In this document: positions 37,501 through 52,500 of the stretch, piece after piece
How positions within the stretch are numbered: position 1 is the stretch's first letter
Layout of the letters: the number at the start of each line of letters is the position of its first letter
DNA from: Echinarachnius parma
Taxonomy: Eukaryota > Echinodermata > Echinoidea > Clypeasteroida > Echinarachniidae
DNA: 64,000 nt
Assembly (NCBI GenBank): GCA_037951105.1
Contig: JBAMJV010005473.1
Coordinates: forward strand, 1-64,000
Direction of reading: 5' to 3'
The notes under the pieces: generated by a model
Seen by the model: the letters and a program-made list of their open reading frames with translations, nothing else
Databases searched by the model: none
What the model was told of the DNA's origin: nothing
Translations under genes and position numbers: made by a program

Positions 37501-40500
37501 ACATCCCCCGGTGCCTGATAGTCCTGTGATCATCCTTGTGAAGTCTGAGGTTGAGGACGAGAGCAGCTGTATGTCTGTACCCATTAGACTTTGCCAAAGT
37601 GTTTCCAGCAAAGGGAGCTTAGATGGTGCTTCCACTAGTGATCATAATATTGGACACAGCTCTTCGGTGCCTTCGTATTTAGGAGATGAGGTCAGCACAG
37701 CTTTTGAGCAACCCATCTCACTAATACAAAACAAGAAAGGTGATGTGAATGACACAGTGCAGCAGCCAGCAAATATGAAATCCTTGCGGGAGATTTTCAC
37801 TTCTGTCACAGGGTCCAGTATGGATGACCTCTTTGGAGAGCAGACTGTGTCTAGGAGCCTGCAAGCATTTAGAAACCCCACTTTGTCACAACTCGATCAA
37901 GCACCTTTGTTAGCTGCAAGCAAGGCAAATGTTGTCCAGCTTTCCATGCATAATACATCTCAGCATCATTCCCACGAGAGACATTTTGCTGATCCTATCC
38001 TTCTGAATGGAAGCAGGAACTTCCAAACAAGTGCAGGATTGAATCCTGTTGTCATCATACCAAGAGAAAGCAGTCCCCATGTACCTGGGCTGTATGCCCA
38101 GCAATCCCAAGCAGCTGCCACTATTCCTGGTTTGAGAAACTTGCATAGTATGAATCCTGCACAGAATACACATCATATGATGCGTAGTGTTCCTGGAGTT
38201 ACCTCAGGCAGAGTTTCCAACTGGCCAGAACCTATGGGAAATGTCCAGAAGCCTCTAGGTCAAGTATCCATGCCCAACAGAATTGAAGTCCTTGAAAGCT
38301 CCTTACATGGTCATCCAGAACAGAGGCTTTCTAGCAGCGGTTCTCCGATCAGATTACGACTTGGCCCTCAGAGCAATGGACATACTCATAGCCACAAGAA
38401 GGTCATCCCAACCATAGCGGAATGTACAAATGTCCACCTCCGATCGGTACCAAACAACCGCGGCAAATTGGTTGTCAATTATGACGACCTCCCCCACATG
38501 ATGAACATGAATAGCCAGGCTGGTGTTGGGAACCAAGGACGTTCCGTCAATGAGCAACCAAACCAGGCAGTTATCAATCTTGATGACGATGGCGACTGTG
38601 CCATTGTTTTGCAGGATGCTGTGTCGGTTGGAGGTCAGAGTGATCAGAATCAGGCATATGCATATGCTGACAGTAAGTGTCTTGCTTAATAGTTGCTTTT
38701 ATCACATTATTTGTAATGGGAATATGGGATTCTGGCAGTAAAGCTAAAACTTGGCAAGCATTTTTCAAATACTCTATTTTGTGCCACATTTTGCAAAATT
38801 GAACTATCCAAATCAAAGATATAATTCAATGGCAATATAACAATTATTTTCTTTTCTTTATACACCAGATATCCAATACAATGACTAAAGAGCAAGTATA
38901 TTATCTGTATTGTACTCCGTAGTAACCCACGTTGAAGAAGAAGATTGTCTGTATACACCAGGGCCGGTATTCAATTCCATACTTAAGTCAACAGTTAAGC
39001 AGTTTAAATTGGAATTAAAATTATTCATCAACTGAAAATCTGACCAGAATTTGTATGTCATAGTGTCTTCAAATATTACATTTAGATTATGTTTTACTGA
39101 ATTAAAAGTCTGAAAATCAATTTTAATAAGAGATGAGTAAAGTTCTCAACTTAGAAAAATGCTTAGTAAATTTCTTAATCTAAGAATTGAATTGAATACC
39201 AGCCGATACAATGACTTTAGAACAAGGATTTTTATTCTGTATCTACACTAGATATCATAACCAGGATCCTAAAGGAGAGAGACTGGAGTATGGCACGGTC
39301 CTGTGTAGACGGAGCTACGTCCCTGGCCAGAGCTCTTGCTCAGGCTCTGTTTGGGGATAACATCCTCATACGCAGCACCTTCAAGAGCCAGGGTAGGGGC
39401 AGAGACTACGAGGAACTCGATCCAACCATTCTACAGAAAGTCAGAGGTTAGCTTTTCTTGATTCTAACTTCTAAGTGAATTGTCATAGTTTGGTTTAATA
39501 TCTCTGAATATACAAATTATGATTTTAGTTTCAAATTGTATGTACTATTTAACCCTAAAAAGGCCGGGCTATTTGAGGTCTTCAGCAGGCCGGGGGGGGG
39601 GGGGGGGGGGGCATTATGGCCATTATGGCCCCCCCCCCTAAGATCTCGGCCGCGGAGCAGCCGATCGGTGTGAAAATTTGCACGCATGATGAGTGAAGTG
39701 TATAGAATACAATGGTAATTTTAGTTTTTTGAAAAATTCATTAATTTGCATATTTATGGTAATTTATGCAAATAAGGTCATAAAATTCATATTTTTACCC
39801 ATAAATCATATATTCTTCATAATTAAACATTGGTTTTCACTACATATATTCTTTAGAGCATTTGGAATAATAATGCGACAACAAAATTTGGAAGAGCCAG
39901 GTTCTTCCTTATGTATCTTATGTTCTTCCTTATGTTATGTATACTTCGAACAAAAAGTTCCGCAATCGAGGTTTGCGCATTAATAACTTTTCTACTAGGT
40001 TATTACCATTGATAAATTTGGTATCATTGGAAAGCGTGAATTCTCCCCTTTACATTGATATAACATTTGCTATGAGTATTTTATCATGGAATGTGCATTG
40101 CATCCAAATGTAGGGCAAAGTCAAAAGTGAAATGTTGCAAAATGCACTGATTCTGTCAACAAAGGGCCTTCCTTTTGTTTGAAGATTAAAATGTGGCTTG
40201 AATGCCTATTACGTTATTACCATTCATAAATTTGGTATCATTGGAAAGCGTGAATCCTCCTCTTTACATTGATATAACATTTGCTATGGATATTTTATCA
40301 TGGAATGTACATTACATCCGAATGTAGGGCAAAGTAAAAAATGAAATGTTGCAAAATGCACTGATTTTGTCAAGCCAAGGAAGGCACTATGTTGACAAAA
40401 TCAGTGCATTTTGCAACATTTCACTTTTGACTTTGCCCTACATTTGGATGCAATGCACATTCCATGATAAAATATTCATAGCAAATGTTATATCAATGTA

Positions 40501-43500
40501 AAGAGGAGGATTCACGCTTTCCAATGATACCAAATTTAAGAATGGTAATAGCGTAATAAAAAAGTTATTAATGCGCAAACCTCGATTGCGGAACTTTTTG
40601 TGCGAGGTATATTTCTTTGTTTTTTTAAACTTACGTATTGTATTGTTTTTGTTGTTTATTTTATTTCTAACTATAATTCAACTATTTTGAACCCCAAAAC
40701 AAACATATAAAATGTAAACCAAATAACCAATGATATACCTCTTTTTACGAAAACTGATATTGCCATATGTTTTGTACACAAATCACGAAATTGAGCGATT
40801 TTCGGGCTGACATGCATAGACAAAAGGTCATGTGACATCGTAACGGTAGGTCCGATTTTCAAAATTTTTGTTTTAAAATATGCGCAAGACCCCCCCAATA
40901 AAAGCAATTAAAAAAAAATCGCGGAGGGGGGGGGGGGGGGGGGGGCATTATGGCCCCCGGCCTTTTTAGGGTTAAATTGTTCAAGACATGTTTTTGCTTT
41001 CAACATCAGTACGTTGATCTTTGCATCAGTTTAACCTTGGTTAGTTATTGACGTAGATACTACTTGGGAGCCTGTATGCAAGATGATTCTCGCCCATGTT
41101 AACACGATATGAACTAGATTCTTTGATAGTGCATGCATGTACACGTAGTTATCCTTATGAGGTTGCACAAACCCCACCGTTAACTTTACTTTGTACACTT
41201 TCTGTGTAATTTGTACCTAGTCATTTCCATTTATGATTGTTTGTTTAAAAATGGTAGATATTGGTGTTGCAAGATTGGTAGAGTGTGCACAAGATTGGTA
41301 GAGTTCAAAATCAGTGTACGGCCATTGTGGTTGTTCTTCGGAAAGATAATTCATCCACTATCACTGCTCTCTACCATTGTGAATAGAAGGTACCTGTTAG
41401 GGAGGTTAAAGCCAATACAAGTATGAATGATCTCATTGCCCATGAGCCACTTTGAAGAAAGCCTTCTCACTTGCCCATGAACTGCTCATGCTCCCCAGGA
41501 CATGGGGATGGTGCACATGTGTGCTGGCTGGCTTGTATCCCATGACTCTGGTCACTTTTTAGTAATTCTAACAAATTATACTGTTTCATTATTAGGGCAC
41601 ATGTAGATCACACCTGGCTATTATAACTTATAAAAAAAAAATTTGCTCCATTTTGCAGATGCAGTGATGAATGTGTTCTGCCAGGGGCAGGACCCCCAGT
41701 TCGGGAAGCACATCTGGGCACAGTGCAAGGCTTCTCTCAGCCAGCGCATGAAGTATCTGCGCAGTCGCTACAATGTCATCTAGATTAGCATTACAAACAA
41801 TGAAATCAAACAACCATTTGATTGTTCTTCTACAGCAGTACTAACAGTTGTTTGTTTTTGTATTACATAGGACATGAAATTGTGCAATAATTAAAGAATA
41901 GTTTGATTTATCCGATTGTGAAATTGGTAGATCAAATTGTGTTGTCATTTTTCTTCCTGAACAATGTTCTCTGCAGAATACACTTGTGTCAGGGTTCAGA
42001 CCTTTCATGAGAACATAAAACGCATTTGTAGAAGACTCACAGTAATGTGACAAAGATGATCTAACCCTCTGCCATGAGAAGGAATAACTTCTCCTGTCAG
42101 GCCATCAGTAATATGATTGAGATGATTGAGATGATTGGTACAGTCAAACCGCATAATAACGAGCACATTGGGCCCATTGGATATACTCTGTTGTCAGATT
42201 TCTCATATCGGGGCTTAAAATGGATAAATGACATAAAACCTGGACCTGTGAAATTACCTCCCTATAGAAGGTACCTTATTATAACAGCTCATTATAAAGA
42301 GGTTCCACCGTATAGTAATGTACATGTTGTCTAAACGTATGTAACGGGAAGAGCTCACTTCATCAGTAGAATTTTGCAATATGGTTGATCATTTCCTTTG
42401 GTATAAGAGGCTGAAAGAAAACTTAAAAAAAAAAAAAAAAAACAGTTAGAGGAGAATAGTAATAAAAACATAAGTACATTGTCAATTTGTGCAATTTAGA
42501 TATGAGAGTTCCATTGTGTGCATTTTTTGGATTTTTCTTGCGATAATGTTACATTCACTTTCTTTGCATGATAGGTGTGCTCAAACCAAGCAAAAGACAA
42601 GCATGAGACTACTCCATGCTAAATAATGAACTCGCGTTCTCACTTGTGGAATATTGTATTGACTTTGAAAATGTAAAAAATTGATAGTCGGTCTCATGAG
42701 TACTGGACTATGAAGATACTGTTGCATTAGAATTCAGGTAATACAAGTACTATAGAAAGTACATGCTTCGGTCTGTTTAAGGAGTTGGATCTATTGTGAT
42801 ATTCAAAATGTTCTTCTTGAAAGTTGTAACGGTTGCTTACTTCAATACTGAGCTCACAGAAAGTCTGTTTGCAAAGAGATATTAAGGTATTCTGATCATG
42901 AAATTATAATTGAAGAGAAAATGTATTTCACTAATGTTTAATCATGAATTGTTTGAGAGCAAAATCCCAACGGACCCTTGAAGGCTGCATCTATAGAAAT
43001 ATAAACCAAAGAATTATAAATATGTTGTGTATTTTTTATATATTTTGACAGAATAATGTGCAAATTGAGGCCAAAAATAAACAGTACAATGCAATATGAG
43101 TGGATAGCATGTTCTCTGTTGTCGTTCCTCTACATATAATGTTTTTCTGTGTTAATGTTCAGTAACACTCCACAGCAAGATGTAGGTACTAATCCTTGCT
43201 TAATCCAGGAATCCAGTATCCAGGAAACTCTAGAATTGTCGCTTGCTGTTACTGATAAGTGCAGAATTCCTGTCGATTCTAGTCGTATATTTCCTCTTGG
43301 GTATCACTAATAATGGAAATGATCTTGTTTTTGAAAACGCTATCAACTGTTTTGACTTGGCACTGGAGGCTGCCATGTTTTCCAACTGTACCATATGAAA
43401 CGTCATCTGAACGCATCTGAGCATGCACTAACAAAAGCGGACTATGTAACCGTTGTTGAATCTGCTGCTATGTCAGTGATTATGTAACCCGCTTTTGTTA

Positions 43501-46500
43501 GTGCACGCTCAGATGTGCTTAGATGACATTTCATATGGTACAGTTGGAAAACATGGCACCCTCCAGTGCTCCGTTAAAACAGTTGATAGTGGTTTCAAAA
43601 TATTGATTATTTCCATTATTAGTGATACCAAAGAGAAAATATATGTGACCGGCTGTAGCAAAACCCTGCACTTGTCGGTAAAAATTAAACTAGATTTTCA
43701 CACCATTAGAAAGGTCCTATCACTATCTTTCATTTCATGCTTTGTTATAACAAATTGGTCAATAATTGGCGAAGATATGATTGTTTCAATTTTACAATCA
43801 TAAGTCTGTAACACACATGTGAACTTAAAATGCCATTTTCTTCAAAACATGAATTACCGACAAGTGCAGGGTTTTGCTATAGCCAGTCACATATGACTAG
43901 AAGTGACAGGGATTCTGCGCTGATCAGTAACAGCAAGCAAACATTCAAGTGTTTCCTTCTTAATTGTGCAGTTTTGCAACCATTTTTTCTCATTGTAGCA
44001 GTTAAAACAGTATATTTTGGTACACTTTTTGTTGAGAGTATTGGCAGCAGCAAAGTAAAGACTACAAAATGAATAATGTGTGCTTGACTTTCAAAATGCT
44101 AGCATTACTTATTTTGTATTCCTAAATTATATTTATTTTTAGAATGTAGATTACAAATATTTTTATGGTAATTAAAGGGTACCACCAGACAGAGATTTAG
44201 CTCTCTTACATCAAAGACATATCTTAAATGAACATACAAAACAAGTCTGTGATCCTGAAAGTATTTCTACATCGCCAGAGAATCATTTTTAATATAACCT
44301 ATCAATCATTATGTCAGCGCAGTTCCGATTACGATATCACTTAACGATCCTCTTATCGGAAGCAACTGCGATATATCGCAGCAAGCAGAGAGAATCTCGA
44401 AAATCTCTTGTGTGCAGCGAATAAAAAATCAACTTGGCGTTCAGAAACAACATCTATCCCGTATGCACGCGTAGCGCTATACAAGCATTGTAATGTTGCA
44501 TGCATTCAGAGTATATCTACATTGTATTATGCATGGTGCGGTGGCTATAATAGCGCTGGGCATTTACCTTGACTCCAACACTGCCGTTGTAGTGTGTACA
44601 TCAAAGTGCGAGCACACACGGGCGTATTGGCGGCATGCCATACGATACTAACTATCGCATGGGCTATGCGATAAATCGCATACTACCATAATAACGTACG
44701 CGTATTGATTGAGCGGTCGTGCAAACAAAGTCGCCCGCGCGAACCAGTAAATAGCCGTGGTTCCGTAGGTCGTAGTAATTAATTGCATTGTTCTCAAATT
44801 ACAGAAACATATCAGACCCCATGAGAGTATGATTGGTATTCACTTATAGTACCAAAACAACTAAGGATTGGTTTTATCATGCCCGGCGGTACCCTTTAAT
44901 AATAACGGTTAAGCTAAAATTCGAAGCATATTTTGAAACGGGTGTTCTAAGATTAATGGGAATTACTTCACGTGTAATTATCAAATCTATACTTGATTAT
45001 TTTAGTATAGCTGATGATGTATTGTGTATGAAATTTGCATTTTGGGTTGCCTTTGTTTGACATGTATTGTGATTTATATTGCATGATGGTGACCTGAATA
45101 TGCTGAGTGCAGAGATGATGTATGAACATTGTAACAGTATGTGAGTATGTACATTTATGTATCAAGTGATTTGTTTGTGTATTTGTGGTGATGTGTGTGT
45201 GCCACTCTTTACATGTAGTACAGGTAAACCATGCAGAAAACTTGCCAAGTAAGTATGAGCATCACAAAGAGGAGTGTTTACTAGTTGTAGTAAAATGTTT
45301 GTTCTATTTATTCATGAAACGCATTTTTCACAGACCTGTCACAAAGACAATTATGTATACATTGCTATAGAGTCATATAATGTATATGTATTTATATTGA
45401 AAAATTAAACATGGTTTGATTACATCAATTTTTATTTAGATACATGTAGCTTGTGAAACACATTTAGCGTTTTTAGATAATTTGAAATGTCATTCATGTC
45501 ATAGGCTCATTCAGTCAAAACTTAGTAAGATTCTTGGTCTATTCTGCTTTCAAGAGATATCCAAAAATGTATTCTGAACCCTATGGGGTTCCTTCCTCAA
45601 TACCTTGTGATAGAATTCAGATAGGTTTCTTGTCTTCATATTATATTCTGTGGACTTCTAAACATGTCAAGAGATTGCTGGACCTTACACACTTTGTCCG
45701 TGCAATGGCAATGTCATATTCAGTGTAATACGGTACCTTGTACATGTATGTCATTGTCATATTTGGTGTAATATGGTACCTTGTACATGTATGTTATGTT
45801 ATCATTGTTATTTGATGCATCTTTCTTTCTGTTGATGTCTGTGCAGGGTGTATGGTCTACCTTGCCCTACAACGAGCAGCGTCTGAACCAAGCCTTCCGG
45901 GAATCCAGGAATGTTCTGCTCATCTTCTCTGTCAAGGAAAGTGGCAAGTTCCAAGGTAGGTTGCTTGCGTCCATATGTAGGCACTTATTCAAATACTGAG
46001 GACTGTGGTGAACTATTTATTTTCTCCCTGTCTGCTCTTGCCAACTAGATCGCGATAAACCCCCCAAATCCACTTACGAGAGAATTAGAGATGCCATTTA
46101 CGAAAGATCCACTGACCACCACAATGTGGTGAAAGTGGATCTCTCCTGTAAATGGGTTTATCGTCTTGTGGTCCCATTGGTTGTTGAGTTAGGCTTGTAT
46201 CGACTTGTTTAATTGGCAATGCCTTCTAAAGGCTTGTGGGAGGGCTAGTGCAAGAAGGGACATAGTATAAGATCAACATTAAATTCTCTTTAATATCAAT
46301 GAGAAAAAATAGTACAGGATTGGAGAATGTACATGTATGTAACTAAGATACATCACATTCTCATAAAACTTGATGCGAGATAGTACACAAAATCATTTAA
46401 CTTCATGGGGTTTTTCAAATGTTTTGTTTCTTTCCTCTTGGTCTTCTACCAATGTTTCAGGCTGTACTCGATGCGGTCAGTGAAAAGAGAGATGGGCAAC

Positions 46501-49500
46501 CCGTCGGCTTCGTTCGTCCTAGTGCCATGAATAGTTCCTTCCAGAAATCTCTTATTTCAATGTCCGCCTGCTTCCTCATTTACTTACTATATCTGTCTTT
46601 ACTAACTTACAAATTTGTTTTGTAGTGCAGGCTTTGCCCGTATGCTAAGTGGTAAATCCAAGAAGGACAAACAACCCATCAGAAGGATCCTTCCTAGTGC
46701 CATGAATAGTTCCTTGTATAGATTCGCCTCCTTTTCTTTCTAACTTTATTGCCTCCCTTTTTTTTTGCTTTGTAGGTATTACTGGTACATGTATCTCTCT
46801 CTGTTTACTTAGTGACTTCCTAATTTGTTTCATGTTACATGTTTCAGAATCTCAGAGAAATGGACAACCCCTTGACTGGGTGCTTCTGAGTGCCATGAAT
46901 GGGACCTTGTACAGATCTTACTCTGCTCATGATAGTATTGCCCTGCCTGCTTACTTAGCTTATTTGCTAACCCTGCTAACTTACTTACATCACTTTGCTA
47001 ACTGATTAATTTGTTTCATGTTTCAGGGTTTGCCCGTATGCGTGGTGAATCCAAGAGGGATGGACAGCCCGTTGACTGGGTGCTGCCCAGTGGCATGAAC
47101 CGATCCATCCTGGGAGGAGTCTTCAAAGTGGATTGGATTACAAGGTAAAATTACTCTCTGCCACTAATTGTGTATAATACGGTATTTGGTCGTGTGCTGA
47201 AATTAGCCTTTAGCGCCATATATAGTAGACTAGCTGGGGTAGTATGCTCCCCTGGGAGTTGAGATGGTGGGCAAGATAATTGTGCAGGTTTGAACTGTAC
47301 CTGATGACCAAGGGTAATAATGCGCCCCTGAATAGGGTGACTCGATGCATGGCGCTCTATAAATGCTAAACATGTATATTATTATTATTATTATTTTACA
47401 TGTAAAAGCTTGATTAGGCCTTGAATTAATTTTGTCATTAATTCGTTATTAAATTTTGTACTGTGATCAATCTCAGTCTCCTGACCTTATTCTGAATTTA
47501 TATCGTGCATGAATTAAATGAATGAATGGACAATTAAGTAAATGAATTTATACATAAATGTAGTTGTGTTTTTCATTGTCTTTCTCCCAGATATAAACTG
47601 CATGCTCATTTTCATTTCTATTATACATTTCTTGTCAGTTTCCTTTTGTTTGAAATTATTTACTTCATAGAGCTGCATCTGTTTGAAGATCCCTCACACA
47701 TATCCCTTAGTTGATTTCTTATCACTAGCATTGAAAAGGGTTTCAGGGACAAACAACCAGCACAAGGGCTTTCTAGCTCAGTAGGGGTGAGCATATTCAT
47801 TCAGCCTAGCAATCAGGAGGTCTCAAGTTGGAATTCCAAGGAAACTATTTTCTTTGCTCATTTTCATAAACGTTATACATTTCTATAAAATCTATTTTTA
47901 ACTTTTGATCACAATACAAATATTTACCTCCAAAATTTTCGGCTGTCATCTACAGCCTTGGTCAGCGATGTGACCCAACTTGACCATCGGGTCGTAGACA
48001 TTCGGTAGCTTGTATCGCCCCCCATCTCAGTTCAGTGAAGGTTGAAAGGCCCGGATGTAGATTGCTTCCTTCACCCCTCTCTCGAAGTATCGAGTCTCCC
48101 TGTCCAAGATGCAAACCTCTTTCAAGTCCACTTGATGGCCAGGAGACTCGATATGGATGTGTTGTGACACCTCCGATGCATACGAGCTGGGGCGTCGGGT
48201 GTTCCAAAAACCTGGTCTTGAGTGATCGTTCTGTTTCTGTGACATCTGTGACATTTCTGGTCACTTTCCCTATGTTTAAAATGTATAAATGAAATTAAAC
48301 ATTGAAGGGAATCATGTTTAATTGTCTTTCCCCAGACATGACCTGCCATTCACCAAGACCACCCACCTCTACAACGTATGGAACGACAACAAGCCAGTCA
48401 AGATTGGCAGAGATGGACAGGTATTCAACCCAAAACCATTTCCTAAAGTAATAGTAGTTTCTGATGGTCTGACAGTGTGGGCATTCATTCTCGTAATGTT
48501 CTGAAGCTAAAGGAAATGTTCCTTGTGATAAAGACATCTTTTAAAACACAATTTTGAACTTACAATCTCAATTCTTTGAAAATAATAATGATCTTCCTGA
48601 TAATTTGTTTACGGGTCTACCAGTTCATTTAGAAAACATTTGGGAACCAGTGCGACCAACTGAAAGACCCATCTGTAATTCTAATTGTTGGGAGGTTGGC
48701 ATTTGCTAGACCCTTTGTTGATAAGTCGGGTGCTCATTCCTGTTTCAGTTCTTCCTCTTCATCATGTCATGGTGAGTAATATGGCAAGTAATAGGTTATG
48801 CTGTCCTGGTGACTGGTGTTCATCCATTGATGTAGGGGATATAAGATACCCTTCCTAATCCTTTGTTTGTTATTCAGTGAAACAGTAGAAGCCATGAGTG
48901 TATTGTTCTTTTCTTTCTCAAACTTATCCAATCTTATCAAAAAAATGTCAAGAGCAGTGCCATGTATGATTATAATTAGAATAAATATGAAATATAGTTA
49001 ACAAAAATAAATATGAAATATGAAGTAGCATTTTTAACTGAAAAAACTCTCATTCTGATGAAATACCAATACAAATTGATTGGCATCAATACTTCATTTT
49101 GGACAGATTGCCATTAAATAATATCCACAACAACTGATCCATTGATTGAATATGAATTACCTCTCAGGAAGTGGAGCCGAAGTGTGGAGAGGCCCTGTGT
49201 CGCCTGTTCCCCCGTGATGAGCACATTGATGTAGTGGAGATCTTGCGAGCTGCTCGGCGTCGCAGGGAGGAGGCAGGCCTCTCAGGCAGGCTGCCCATAC
49301 CCAAGCCACGATTCGAGTAAGACACCAACTAGCAAACTATTCAACCCCACCACTTGTGACTTCAGTTGTATTACACATAAAGTTTAGGCTCTTTTTTAGT
49401 TCTTCATTGAATACAAGCTTTTTTCCTTGTCCATTTACATATTTGGAATGGAAGGAACATACTATTAATTTAATGTTTGTTAAGAAATTTGGTCTACTCA

Positions 49501-52500
49501 ATTCCTGCAATGTTCTTTTAATTGCTTGGTTATGAAAAGTTTAACTTGACAGATATATATTTAGTAACTAATTTTAACAATATTTGAAGATAAAAATATT
49601 GTTGCTTTCTTTAATTTGTTTTCCCTTTTTTATGATTTTATCTTTTGCTCATCTTTTAAATCTTTATATAGAGCAATATGCTGCTTGAAAAGTTCATATT
49701 GTGGGATTATTAATTTTAAATGTTTTGATTTCTTGTACTTATTTTCATTAACATAATGGGACAGTTTGTAGTAACATCTGATTTATCATTTTTTAAAAAT
49801 AAAGTGATCTAGTAACGCCAAAATCCTAAATTGTAGCAGTTCGCTTATACATTGTTGTATTGGTATTATCAATAGAGCATAGAAATCGGTTTTGGTTTTC
49901 ACAATCTCTGTTTTGGTATAAAGATATTTATGATTGATGTGCTTAGATTTGAAAGTCACAATGGGAGACTTTCAACTGTGTACAAGGTTAATGCAATGAG
50001 TTAGCAAATATCACTCTGCATTTTTGCTCATAACTCTGTCAATATGATGCTTATTTACGATGGAATGTCCACACATCACTAAGTGGACATATCAAATCAC
50101 AGAAACGCACATTTTACATACCCTTTGACAGTTTTGCCACATGTCAACAAGGTTACTAGATCCCTTTAACGATTTTACTTAGATGACGCCAGAAACCACT
50201 ATTATCTAGTATTATTTATAACAGTGATTTAGAGAAATAATTGTAAGTCCAATCTTTATTATTGACTGTATATTTGCAAGTCGTTGCATTGTTGTTAATT
50301 CAATTATGTATGATTACTTTTGACTAATTGCCAACATGCAATCTCTTTGTGTCTGTGATAAGTTTCAGCACCAGCTGTGGTCTGGATGTGGCCCACACAC
50401 GAGGGAGCTGAGTAAACTTCCATTCCTGACTTAATTCTAAAAGCTCTTCCGCTCTGTTCACGGACAATAATCTTCATTTTAATCAAATGCCCTTTCCTTC
50501 TAAGAACATTTGAATGAACATTGTGTTTATTGTGAGAAGAACAATCCTCTTGAATATACTCAAATGCCTTTTCTCGCCAAGAAGGTTCGAGTCTGTGTGT
50601 TTTAAGTAATGAACATTTTGAATTGTTTGTTAATGGTGAGAAGTTTTGCAATGTGCCATGTCCTTACTCCCCATTCTCTTCAGTGCATGTGGTGTGGTAT
50701 GGGTGCAGAGAAGGGAGGTACTGCACTATAGACTGAAATGAAACACTTCTCACTGAATGCTTAGACACTTAGCCCAATGCTTATGGGAGCACTGTACCAT
50801 GGGACTTGATAATGTGTAGGAGGGTTAGGGTTAAATTGTACAGTGTAGCTGCGCCATGGACTGGCATGCAAGTGATGGATCGCGTTGGTAGGAGGGTCAG
50901 GGTTAACTGTACAGTGTAGCTGCACCATGGACTGGCATCCAAGTGATGGATCGCGTTGGTTTCGTTTTCTACTCGGAGTTGCTGGCACAGGATAGAATCG
51001 GTGCACTCACTTGAATGCATAGTGCGTAGCTGGATTGTGCATAAAAAGGATTTCATTTGCGTTGGGCCCAGTGTTGCTTTCTATAATATGGAGGACTCGC
51101 TCATACTTCGTGAAATGTGATGGACACAAAAAATGGAATTTTCACAAATTGATTGGACATAAAAATTTTAAGGACTTTCTAAAAAAAACAAAAAACTTTT
51201 CCATCAATGAGCAGGCTGATATGTATAGCTGTAAGAGCATTGTTTGGGACTCATTTTTCGTTTTCATCGGGCATAGTAGCCTATCAAAGGATGAATGGAC
51301 TAGCCACATTTATTTCATGATCTAAAAAAGCAGCCAAATTCAATACACAATACAACGTTTATTGCAGATCATACGGTATTGAATTTGGTTGCCGCGAATG
51401 GACATTCAAATTTAGAAATGAACTAATTCTACATTATTTTACTGTGTGATGGTCAACAAAATATGGACACAGTACTAATGAGCAGAGAGCTATGAATGGG
51501 GGACCGACTAATGGGACTTGATTGTTAGCTGTTGTAGAGATACTCTATGTAAAGCTGGCTCAACTGATCAGCCCCTACAGTTCCTTGAGCGTACGGTATG
51601 TGGGCAAGTTGTGTTGGGGATGGGATCCAACATTTTTGTCAAGGCCTAAAAGTGAAGCCATATTCAATATTGTTTGACGGAAGAAAAGAAAATCTAACAA
51701 ATGTGTTATCGTTATTGTTATAGAATATTTTGTCACCACTTTTAACACTGAATTGAGTCAAGTGACTGTTAATTTCTTGTCACTGAGAAGAAAGTTAATT
51801 TGAAATTCTTCTGAAGCAGAGCCTCAAGTTACACCAGTTTTCTCTCCTTGCCTGGTCAGGCAATACAAATAATAATGTCAAAAGTTAATGCCATAAAACT
51901 CCAAATTTGTTAGCCACAAAACAAAATTTGATTTTAAATAGACCAAGATATAGTTTATTGATCCAGCAAGTGGGCCAGGACAACAATAATTGTAGCTCTA
52001 TTCGAAGTGGGTCCACTATTGTACCATTACATAGGTATCAAGGCATGCATAGAGCCCTATTCACTTCGTTATTTATGCTGGACATATATGGTTTTTGTGT
52101 CGAGGTTTGATTGTTAGAATACAGCTTCTTTACTTCCTTGTTTATAAATGTATGTTCTTCCGTAGGGAGCTAGTTGCTTGCATATTTCTCACTTTGTTTG
52201 TGGTTTTGTTGTGTACCATAGTCCTAGACGCAGACGCCCAGACAACAGAGACTTTCACAACAGAGACTTTCGGCCACGCGGCGGCGGGAACCGTGGGATG
52301 AAGAGGCGCATGCCCCCTGGCAGAGACCGTGAGTAACACATCTCTCAATAAATGTATCATTTACTTGTATTGAGAGCCAATGACAGTTTTTGGAAACCAC
52401 ACAAACACAACAAAAAATCTGTTCATATTGTTCATTTTAAAGTTAATTTTTGTTATAATCAGAATATTCTAAAACAATATTCTAAAACAGAATATTCTGT

